From: Streptomyces sp. NBS 14/10
GTDB lineage: Bacteria; Actinomycetota; Actinomycetes; Streptomycetales; Streptomycetaceae
NCBI RefSeq assembly: GCF_002224125.1
Contig: NZ_NCSM01000070.1
Span: 44,295 to 108,294, forward strand
Length of the DNA: 64,000 nt
Direction of reading: 5' to 3'
Translations under genes and position numbers: made by a program
Shown here: one piece after another, positions 43,584 to 50,249 of the stretch
Layout: every line of letters begins with the position of its first letter
Numbering within the stretch: the first letter of the stretch is position 1
Notes under the pieces: model-generated
Told to the model about the DNA's origin: nothing
Database searches by the model: none
Seen by the model: the letters and a program-made list of their open reading frames with translations, nothing else

Positions 43584-44357
43584 TCAGCGCAGCAGCAGTT
43601 GGGCGCCGCCCACCACGGTGGCCGCGATCACCAGCCGCTCGAAGAGCCGCTGGTTGATCCGGTCCACGACCGCCTTGCCCAGGAACGCCCCGGGGATGAC
43701 GAACAGGGCCAGCGCCGCGTCCAGCAGCAGCGAGTGTCCGTCGATGAGCCCGAGGCCGACGCTGAAGGGCACCTTGGCGACGTTGACTATCAGGAAGAAC
43801 CACGCCGAGGTGCCCAGGAAACCGAGCTTCCGGAAGCCCGCGGAGAGCAGATACATCGACATGACGGGGCCGCCCGCGTTGGCCACCATGGTCGTGAAGC
43901 CGCCGAGCACGCCGTAAGACCCGGCCTTGAGCCGCGCGCTGCCCTGCCCCTCCCCCGTTTTCTCCGCCTTCCCGGCTTCGTCCGCCTTCCCGGCCGCACG
44001 CCGCCGCCATACCGTAACCCCGGCCATCAGCAGCAGAATCGCCCCGATCGAGGTGCGCACCGCGGCGTCGTCGGCCCACAGCATGAACACCGTGCCCGCC
44101 ACCACCCCGGCGGCCACCGCGGGAAACAGCCGCACCAGCGTGGCCCAGTCGGCGTGGCGGCGGTAGGTGTAGACGGCGAACACGTCGCCGACGATGAGCA
44201 GCGGGAGCAGTACCCCGGTCGACTCGCGGGCCGGGAGTACGGCCGCGAAGACCGCGAGGCTGACGGTGTTGGCGCCGCTGACGGCGGTTTTCGAGAAGCC
44301 GACGAGGGTCGCGGCCCCGGCGAGCGCGACGAATGCCCAGAGAGTGATGGTGTCCAT
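43584..44357 (-). CDS. Sulfite exporter TauE/SafE family permease
   Basis: 257 residues with eight helices. Two half-repeats each carry a Gly/Asn-rich TauE motif: LVGFSKTAVSGANTVSLAVFAAVLPARESTGVLLPLLIVGDVFAVYTYRRHADW and GGFTTMVANAGGPVMSMYLLSAG. The central loop is charged (GKADEAGKAEKTGEGQG). The family moves sulfite, sulfoacetate or similar anions; substrate cannot be assigned. It is convergent with the TetR gene (16 bases) and lies just after the ECF41 sigma gene on the same strand. Confidence 0.93.
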   Translation of the reverse strand: MDTITLWAFVALAGAATLVGFSKTAVSGANTVSLAVFAAVLPARESTGVLLPLLIVGDVFAVYTYRRHADWATLVRLFPAVAAGVVAGTVFMLWADDAAVRTSIGAILLLMAGVTVWRRRAAGKADEAGKAEKTGEGQGSARLKAGSYGVLGGFTTMVANAGGPVMSMYLLSAGFRKLGFLGTSAWFFLIVNVAKVPFSVGLGLIDGHSLLLDAALALFVIPGAFLGKAVVDRINQRLFERLVIAATVVGGAQLLLR

Positions 44358-44443
44358 GCCAGGGGCTTATGCTAAGCCCCCGGCTTTCGGCCACATCAGG
44401 GGCCCGGACATCCCGGCGGGAGGCGACGCTCCGCGCTCCCGGA

Positions 44444-45340
44444 TCAGCCGCTCAACGCGTCCAGGTCCATCTCCGCGATGCGCTCGGGGTCGGTGAGGAT
44501 GTCGAGGGCGGTGATCCGGCCGCCCCGGATCGTGAACGCCATGACCGACACCACGCGCCCCTCCGCGACCGAGACCACCCCGGGCGAGCCATTGATCAGC
44601 ACCGGGCGCGCGGCCTCCGCGATCCGCGCGAAGGTGATGGCCTGCGAGGCCACATCCTGCGCCCCGCGCCGCAGCAGGCTCGGCCGCAGCGTGCCGCCGT
44701 CGGAGCGGGCCACGACATCGGGGTCGAGGACGGCCAGAAGGGCGTCGAAGTCCCCGCCGCGCGAGGCGGTGAGGAACGCGTCCACCACTTCGCGCTTGCG
44801 GGCGCGATCGGTGTCGGCGGCGGGCGCGGCCCCCTCGACCCGGCGGCGGGCGCGGCTGGCGAGCTGGCGGGTGGACGCGGAGGTGCGGCCCAGGACGGGG
44901 GCGATCTCATCGAAGGGGACCGCGAACAGATCGTGCAGCACGAACGCAAGCCGCTCAGCGGGCGCGAGGGTCTGCAGCACGATCATCAGCGCGATGCCGA
45001 CCGAGTCGGCCACCAGCATCTCCTGCTCAGGATCCACCCCCCCGGGGCCGCTGACCACCGGATCGGGCAGCCGGATAGGACCGTCCTGCTGCTCCGGCAG
45101 CGGCTCCTCCCGCCGCGAACTGCGGGAGCGCAACATGTCCAGACACACCCGGCCCGCCACGGTGGTCAGCCAGCCACCCAGGTTCTCCACGTCGGAGACA
45201 TCGGAACGGCTCAGCTTCAGCCAGGTCTCCTGGACGGCGTCGTCGGCCTCGTTGAGCGAGCCCAGCATGCGGTAGGCCACGGCGCGCAGATGGGAGCGGT
45301 GCTCCTCGAATCGCTGGGCCAGAAGTTCTTTGTCGCTCAC
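44444..45340 (-). CDS. sigJ: ECF41-type sigma factor with SnoaL-like C-terminal domain
   Basis: 298 residues from GTG 45340. Sigma region 2 (FEEHRSHLRAVAYRMLGSLNEADDAVQETWLKL...LGGWLTTVAGRVCLDMLRSR) and region 4 (LAPAERLAFVLHDLFAVPFDEIAPVLGRTSASTRQLASRARRRV) are followed by a SnoaL/NTF2-like domain of about 110 residues (VVDAFLTASRGGDFDALLAVLDPDVVARSDGG...). In ECF41 factors this extra domain regulates activity in place of a separate anti-sigma factor. Typical ECF41 partners (carboxymuconolactone decarboxylase, oxidoreductase or epimerase) are not adjacent; the neighbour is a TauE/SafE permease. Confidence 0.94.
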   Translation of the reverse strand: MSDKELLAQRFEEHRSHLRAVAYRMLGSLNEADDAVQETWLKLSRSDVSDVENLGGWLTTVAGRVCLDMLRSRSSRREEPLPEQQDGPIRLPDPVVSGPGGVDPEQEMLVADSVGIALMIVLQTLAPAERLAFVLHDLFAVPFDEIAPVLGRTSASTRQLASRARRRVEGAAPAADTDRARKREVVDAFLTASRGGDFDALLAVLDPDVVARSDGGTLRPSLLRRGAQDVASQAITFARIAEAARPVLINGSPGVVSVAEGRVVSVMAFTIRGGRITALDILTDPERIAEMDLDALSG

Positions 45341-45536
45341 CCGTCACATCCCCGCGGTCCGGTCCGTCAGTGCAGTGGACGCCCTCCGCCCGACGCAAAG
45401 ATCGCGCAGGGCCGCTCACAATATGGAGGACACTATGGACTCTTGCACGAAGATTCGGCTCGCGCCGATACGAGGGAACGGGGCACAGACCCCATCCCTC
45501 GTCAACGCGACAAAGGCGGCCCGGGCCGCCTACTGC

Positions 45537-46118
45537 TCAGCGCACCCAGCCCTTGAGGGGTTCGGTGTCGAGCGTGAGCCCCACGGGCGGAGGCAGCGTG
45601 ATCGACTTACCGAAGGGGACGGTCTTCGCATTCTCGTACCGGACTCCGTCAGGCTCGCTGAAGACGGTGACCTCCCCGGCTTCCCGGTCGATGAGCAGAT
45701 ACACGGGAATGCCCGTCTCGGCGTAAGCACGAGGCTTTTCCACCCGGTCCCGGCGGTCGGTGTCCGAGTCGTAGGAGGTGACCTCGACGACCATCAGGAC
45801 GTCAGCGGCGTCGGCCCACTCCCCCTGGCCGACGAACGCATCACTGTCGGCAAGAGTCCCGTCCGGGCGGGCATGGCCGTTGCGGTACGTCTCCACCTTC
45901 AGGCCCTGGTCGTGCAGCCACAGGTCGGGGCTCGCCTGGATGCAGATCCGCGCCAGCCACTGAATGATCCGGCCGTGGTCGCCATCCGGCACCGGCGTAA
46001 CCCCGATCTTCCCGTTGATGAACTCCCACCGCACGCCTTCTGCCACGCGCGCCGCCAACCGCGCGTACTCCTCGAATTCCTCCGGCAGCATCTGCGGACG
46101 GTCTTGAGTCGCGGTCAT
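45537..46118 (-). CDS. Uma2-family PD-(D/E)XK nuclease-like protein
   Basis: 193 residues from ATG 46118. The Uma2/DUF820 fold is recognisable: EEYARLAARVAEGVRWEFINGKIGVTPVPDGDHGRIIQWLARIC, RPDGTLADSDAFV, ADVLMVVEVTSYDSDTDRRDRVEKPRAYAETGIPVYLLIDREAGEVTVF. The Asp of RPDG, Glu in VVEVTS and Lys in VEKPRAYAE match the restriction-endonuclease-like site. These proteins are numerous in Streptomyces, and their function is not established. The frame extends upstream to 46232 without support. Confidence 0.92.
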   Translation of the reverse strand: MTATQDRPQMLPEEFEEYARLAARVAEGVRWEFINGKIGVTPVPDGDHGRIIQWLARICIQASPDLWLHDQGLKVETYRNGHARPDGTLADSDAFVGQGEWADAADVLMVVEVTSYDSDTDRRDRVEKPRAYAETGIPVYLLIDREAGEVTVFSEPDGVRYENAKTVPFGKSITLPPPVGLTLDTEPLKGWVR

Positions 46119-46197
46119 GACCGGGCCTCCTTGGGGTGTGCAGCATTCCCAGCGTATCCCGGACGCCCCTCCGGCTGGGCCCTGCGGACACCTCCGG

Positions 46198-46746
46198 TCA
46201 CCCTCCCGAGGCCTCCATCCGCAGCCGCACATCGACCGTCAGCTTGTCCAGCAGACCGATCAGCAGCGTCCGCTCCTCCTCCGAGAACCCCGCCACCAGC
46301 CGGGCCTCGCGCCCCAGCACCTCATCGACGGAGCGCTCGATCAGCGCGTGTCCCTGGTCGGTCAGGGACACCAGCACGCTGCGCCGCCCCGTTCCGCCCG
46401 GAGCACGCTGCACCAGCCCCTCTCGTTCGGCACGCGCCACGCGCTGGGAGATGGCACCCGCGGTGACCAGTGTCCGGCGGCTGATCTCCCGGGTGGTGAG
46501 CGCGTACGGGGGTCCAGAGCGGCGGATCACCGAGAGGAGGTCGAGGGTGGCGGCATCGATGCCCGACGCGCGCAGGGCCCTGGCGCGGTCCTCGTCGAAG
46601 AGCTTCGCCAGCCGCCAGATGGGGGTGACGATCTCGATCGACTCGGTCGGGGCGCCGGGGCGTTCGCGCCGCCAAGCGGCGGCGATCTCCGCCACCGGGT
46701 AGGGCTCCGGCGACTGCTCCGAGGGCGTGGTGTCGTCGTCGGTCAT
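46198..46746 (-). CDS. MarR-family regulator
   Basis: 182 residues from ATG 46746. The winged helix is clear: GIDAATLDLLSVIRRSGPPYALTTREISRRTLVTAGAISQRVARAEREGLVQRAPGGTGRRSVLVSLTDQGHALIERSV. It faces the SDR gene across a perfect 22-bp palindrome, so it probably represses that gene and itself. The ligand is unknown. Confidence 0.93.
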   Translation of the reverse strand: MTDDDTTPSEQSPEPYPVAEIAAAWRRERPGAPTESIEIVTPIWRLAKLFDEDRARALRASGIDAATLDLLSVIRRSGPPYALTTREISRRTLVTAGAISQRVARAEREGLVQRAPGGTGRRSVLVSLTDQGHALIERSVDEVLGREARLVAGFSEEERTLLIGLLDKLTVDVRLRMEASGG

Positions 46747-46768
46747 TTGCGGACTCCACTTCAACGGG

Positions 46769-46790
46769 CTACGTTTAGCTCTAAACGTAG
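46769..46790. promoter_or_regulatory. Perfect MarR operator palindrome
   Basis: CTACGTTTAG ct CTAAACGTAG: two 10-bp arms in perfect inversion around two bases, centred between the MarR and SDR starts. It ends 19 bases before the SDR start codon, so a bound dimer would block that promoter. Confidence 0.85.
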
Positions 46791-46809
46791 CAGCCGGAAG
46801 GAGCTTCCC

Positions 46810-47529
46810 ATGCCCCGTACCGTGCTCATCACCGGGGGCACCAGCGGCATCGGACTGGCCATCGCCGCCCGGTTCGCCGCCGACGGCGCGGACGTCACCA
46901 TCACCGGGCGCCGCGAGGAGACCGTCGAGCGGGCGGCCAAGGAGCTCGGCGTCCACGGTGTCGTCTGCGATGCGACCGAACCCCGCCGGATCGAGGCGCT
47001 GACCGCCCGCCTCGGCGACACCCTCGACGTCCTCGTCAACGCGGCGGGCGGCCTGCCCCGCGCGGCCGCCGGTGGCGATTCACCCCTCGACGAGGTCAGG
47101 GCCCTATGGGAGGCCAACTGGGCGCAGAACCTGATGACGGCCGTCCTGACCACCACCGCCGTCCAGGAAAGGATCACACCCGGCGGAACGGTCATCAGCA
47201 TCGGCTCCATCGGCGCCGAACGGGGCGGTGGCGGCTACGGCGCGGCCAAGGCCGCGCTCGCCGCCTGGAACGCCTTCCTGTCCGCCGAACTCGGCCCACG
47301 CGGCGTCACGGCCAACGTGATCTCGGCCGGATACGTGGAGAACACCAACTTCTTCGGCGACCGCATGAACCGCGAGCGCCACGACGCCCTCGTCGCCGAG
47401 ACCCACAACAAGCGCCCCGGCACCCCTCAGGAGATCGCCGAGACCGTCTTCTTCCTCGCCTCTCCCGGCGCCCGGCATGTCACGGGCCAGACGATCCACG
47501 TCAACGGAGGCGCCTTCACGACCCGTTAG
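46810..47529 (+). CDS. Short-chain dehydrogenase/reductase
   Basis: 239 residues from ATG 46810 with GGAAGGAG upstream. Classical SDR motifs: cofactor loop TGGTSGIG (8-15), LVNAAGG (75-81), catalytic Ser130/133 in VISIGSIG, Tyr143 and Lys147 in YGAAK, and a C-terminal VTGQTIHVNGGAF. GRREE after beta-2 suggests NADP(H). It is an NAD(P)H-dependent oxidoreductase of unknown substrate, under the divergent MarR. It overlaps the decayed VOC gene by four bases. Confidence 0.94.
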   Translation: MPRTVLITGGTSGIGLAIAARFAADGADVTITGRREETVERAAKELGVHGVVCDATEPRRIEALTARLGDTLDVLVNAAGGLPRAAAGGDSPLDEVRALWEANWAQNLMTAVLTTTAVQERITPGGTVISIGSIGAERGGGGYGAAKAALAAWNAFLSAELGPRGVTANVISAGYVENTNFFGDRMNRERHDALVAETHNKRPGTPQEIAETVFFLASPGARHVTGQTIHVNGGAFTTR

Positions 47530-47888
47530 CCACGAGCCGCACCGGCCGTCCGGCGCCCCAGAACATCCAGGTAATGCTGGTTGTACATCACTCCGAGGGT
47601 GTTCCCGAACGGGTCGACCACGGACGCGGCGACGAAGCCGGGCCCGCGCTCGGTCGGCTTCTCGTGCACCGTGGCCCCCATGGACAGCAGCCGCTCGAAG
47701 GTGGTTTGTACATCGTCCACGTGCCAGTAGATCACCACGCCCCGGTCCCCGCCCGACCGGCCGGGCACGGCGAATCGGCGGTCCACAATGCCCAGTTCAT
47801 GCCGGTAGTCGCCGATACAGAACTCGACGTACGCGGGCGTCCCCTCGTTCGGGCGCACGAAGTACGGCTCGATGCCGAGCAGTTCGGA
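47526..47888 (-). pseudogene. 5'-truncated VOC/glyoxalase-family gene
   Basis: The readable part starts SELLGIEPYFVRPNEGTPAYVEFCIGDYRHELGIVDRRF and continues VVIYWHVDDVQTTFERLLSMGATVHEKPTERGPGFVAASVVDPFGNTLGVMYNQHYL, about the last 120 residues of a VOC protein. Full relatives carry some 20 more residues at the N-terminus (first strand and helix) plus a start codon. Here the similarity stops at 47888, and sequence immediately beyond belongs to the oppositely oriented YafY gene. No start codon with a ribosome site is near, so it is likely not expressed as an intact enzyme. Confidence 0.7.
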
Positions 47889-47891
47889 GAC

Positions 47892-48839
47892 ACGCGCGCC
47901 GACCGCCTCATCGCCACCCTGCTGCTCCTCCAAGCCCGCGGCCGGGTGACCGCCGCCGAGCTGGCCACGAGCTGGAGGTGTCCGTGGCCACCGCCCGCCG
48001 CGACCTGGAGGCGCTGTCGGCGGCGGGTGTCCCCGTATACCCCCAGCCCGGACGCGGCGGCGGCTGGTCGCTGGTCGGGGGGTGCCCGCACCGATCTCAG
48101 CGGGCTTTCGGCCACGGAGGCACAGGCGTTGTTCCTGCTGGTCGGCCCGGCGGCCGCCGCGGCGGTCTCGGCCGGGGCCAAGGCGGCACTGCGCAAACTC
48201 GTGCGCGCGCTGCCGCAGACCTTCCGGGCCGACGCCGAGGCGGCCGCCGCTGCCACCATGACCGACCCGGTCGGCTGGGGCGAGCGGGATCGCGACCGCC
48301 CCGAGCCGGTCGCGCGGTTGCAGACCGCCGTGGTCCACCGTTGGAAGGTGCGCCTGATCCACGAGAACCATGCCGGGGAACGGACGGGGAGTCTCGTCGA
48401 CCCCTGGGGCCTGGTCGACAAGGACGACATCTGGCACCTGATCGCCGGCACCGAACGAGGGCAGCGCACCTTCCGGGTCGACCGGATCGCCACGGCCGAG
48501 GCCACCGACCAGCCCGCCGAGCACCCCGACGACTTCACGCTCGCCACAGCGTGGCAAGAGGTCGTCGACCAAGTGGAGCGGCAGCGTTCACACACCTGGG
48601 CCACCGTGCTCATCGAGGCCCGGTATGTGCCGGTGCTGCGCACCCACTTCGGGCGCCACTGCCACTTCGACACCGAACTCGACGACGGACGGGCCCGGGT
48701 CCGCGTCGCCGCACCGACCCCGCTGGACATCGCCAGACACCTCGCCGGCTGGGGCGCGCTGATCGACGTACTCGAACCGCCCTCCGTCCGGGCCGAACTG
48801 GCCCGGATCGGCGCCGAGCTCACCGACCGCTATGCCTGA
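47892..48839 (+). pseudogene. YafY-type WYL regulator without start and with frameshifted HTH
   Basis: The frame opens as (T)RADRLIATLLLLQARGRVTAAELA, the expected N-terminus of YafY/DeoR-like regulators, but the first codon is ACG and no start precedes it. After ELA the correct reading moves to another frame (ELEVSVATARRDLEALSAAGVPVYPQPGRGGGWSLVGG, 47966-48080), then returns at ARTDLSGLSATEAQ. One base lost near 47965 and one gained near 48082 therefore scramble the HTH, yet leave the WYL domain (KVRLIHENHAGERTGSLVDPWGLVDKDDIWHLIAGTERGQRTFRVDRI) in frame to 48839. Either decay or two sequencing errors explains this. Confidence 0.7.
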
Positions 48840-49162
48840 CCGTCGCCTCGCGCGCCCTCCGCCACGAGCAGTGCCAGCAGCCCGGGAAATCGCTCCTCGA
48901 TATCGGTCCGGCGGAGGGTGGCCTTTCGGCTGTTGCCCCGGTCGACCTGGCAGATCAGCCCTGCCTCTCGGAGCGTACGGAAGTGATGGGTGACCGTCGC
49001 CTTGCTGACCGGCAGCGCGAAGGAACTGCAGGTGCGCGCCTCGCCATCGGGGTCGGCCGCCAGCTCTCGCACGACGCGCCGCCGCAGGGGGTCGGCCAGC
49101 GCCGACAGGACCTTGCCGAGTTCCATCTCCGCCGACTCCGGGTGCCCATGTTCGTCGGGCAT
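48830..49162 (-). CDS. ArsR-family regulator
   Basis: 110 residues from ATG 49162 with GGGAGGTGG upstream. The winged helix reads MELGKVLSALADPLRRRVVRELAADPDGEARTCSSFALPVSKATVTHHFRTLREAGLICQVDRGNSRKATLRRTDIEERFPGLL. The single cysteine (C48) does not make the usual ArsR/SmtB metal site (CxC), so it is probably a non-metal ArsR. Its 3' end overlaps the YafY pseudogene by 10 bases, tail to tail. A direct repeat upstream is the likely operator. Confidence 0.92.
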   Translation of the reverse strand: MPDEHGHPESAEMELGKVLSALADPLRRRVVRELAADPDGEARTCSSFALPVSKATVTHHFRTLREAGLICQVDRGNSRKATLRRTDIEERFPGLLALLVAEGARGDGQA

Positions 49163-49183
49163 CGCCACCACCTCCCAGGTACG

Positions 49184-49199
49184 ACTTGCATCATACTTG
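49184..49199. promoter_or_regulatory. ArsR promoter with ACTTG direct repeats
   Basis: ACTTG occurs at 49184-49188 and 49195-49199, one helical turn apart. The minus-strand TATGAT at 49190-49195 lies between them and would make a -10 box about 28 bases before the ArsR start. Repressor binding there would be autoregulatory. Confidence 0.45.
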
Positions 49200-49257
49200 G
49201 CCTATCGCTACCGTCCGTGAGGTACGAAAAAGATCGCGGGGCCCTGCGTCGGTCAGG

Positions 49258-50229
49258 TCAGGGCAGCGTCCAGAGCTGGGTCGTCACGAGGTAGAAGACA
49301 ACGCCCCAGAACACGGTCACCGCGGCGACGATGCCGAGGCCGACGAGGTTGGTCTTCGCCGCCGGTTCGTCCGGTGACGGCCTCAGCCACCGCTTGAGCA
49401 GCCGGTTCACGTAGTAGGGCATCGTCAGGAAGCTCATGATGAAGCTCGAAAGCAGGTTGCCGACCAGCAGCCCGAGCCAGAGCGGCATCTTCAGCGGCGA
49501 CAGGGCGAGCGTCAGCAGCACAACGGTCGGGTACAGGCCGACCCACACCGCGATGGCGGTCTTGGTCTCCGAGGGCGGCGGCGCTTCCTTGCCGTTCTCT
49601 TCGAAGGCGAACCAGCTGCCGAACGAGTCGTCGATCGTGCGCAGTTTGAAGTCGTTGAACTTCCGGCCTTCAGCGAGCATTCTCTGCCGCTCGGGCGACG
49701 TCAGCCAGGCGTCGAGGTGCTCGGCGTTGTCGAATCGGTACAGCGTGGTCCATTCGTCCTGAAGTCCCTCGATGGGACGGAAAAGCTCGGTTCCGCGAAA
49801 CCCCTCGAATGTGCTCTCCTCATGGTTCATTTGGCGCTGCCACTCGAGAAATTCGTCGACCTGGTTCGGGTGGACGCGATGGGTGACCACGACGGTCACA
49901 AGAGGGTCCATGGGCTGTGTGGAGCCGCTGACCACCTGCTGGGTTGCCGGGCCGTCAAAGTATTTGCCGCCGATATCGAGAAAGCTCTGCCTGGTCGCGC
50001 CGTTCATCCACGCTTGCAGATGGGCTATCGAGTCGAATCGGTATACGACGACCCAGTCGGGTTGCAGGGGCGTCGGCCGGGCGATCTCGTCACCGAGGTA
50101 TCCGGGGTACTCGGCGGCAGCCGCGTTGACGCCCTGCTGCCACGCCTCGTACTCCCGCTCAAGGCCGGGCAGAATCTTCAGGCCGATGATGACCGTCGCC
50201 GTCGCGTCTTCGAGCTTCTGGGCCTTCAT
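49258..50229 (-). CDS. Membrane protein with two antibiotic-biosynthesis-monooxygenase domains
   Basis: 323 residues from ATG 50229 with GAGGAACTGAG upstream. Two dimeric alpha-beta barrel (ABM) domains are arranged in tandem, about 8-105 (ATVIIGLKILPGLEREYEAWQQGVN..YPGYLGDEI..WVVVYRFDSIAHLQAWM) and 110-205 (VTVVVTHRVHPNQVDEFLEWQRQMN..FRGTELF..WTTLYRFDNAEHLDAWL). Three helices follow at about 225-245, 250-275 and 295-318. The protein resembles the membrane-bound ABM group. It starts 20 bases after the Mo-hydroxylase gene ends, so co-transcription is likely. A catalytic role in a quinone or aromatic pathway is inference. Confidence 0.9.
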   Translation of the reverse strand: MKAQKLEDATATVIIGLKILPGLEREYEAWQQGVNAAAAEYPGYLGDEIARPTPLQPDWVVVYRFDSIAHLQAWMNGATRQSFLDIGGKYFDGPATQQVVSGSTQPMDPLVTVVVTHRVHPNQVDEFLEWQRQMNHEESTFEGFRGTELFRPIEGLQDEWTTLYRFDNAEHLDAWLTSPERQRMLAEGRKFNDFKLRTIDDSFGSWFAFEENGKEAPPPSETKTAIAVWVGLYPTVVLLTLALSPLKMPLWLGLLVGNLLSSFIMSFLTMPYYVNRLLKRWLRPSPDEPAAKTNLVGLGIVAAVTVFWGVVFYLVTTQLWTLP

Positions 50230-50249
50230 TTGCTCAGTTCCTCGGCAGC

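Noticed and set aside
45434..46466. ATG at 45434 with GGAGG five bases upstream on the plus strand
   Set aside because: The site looks good, but the frame is antisense to Uma2 and MarR and gives low-complexity protein.
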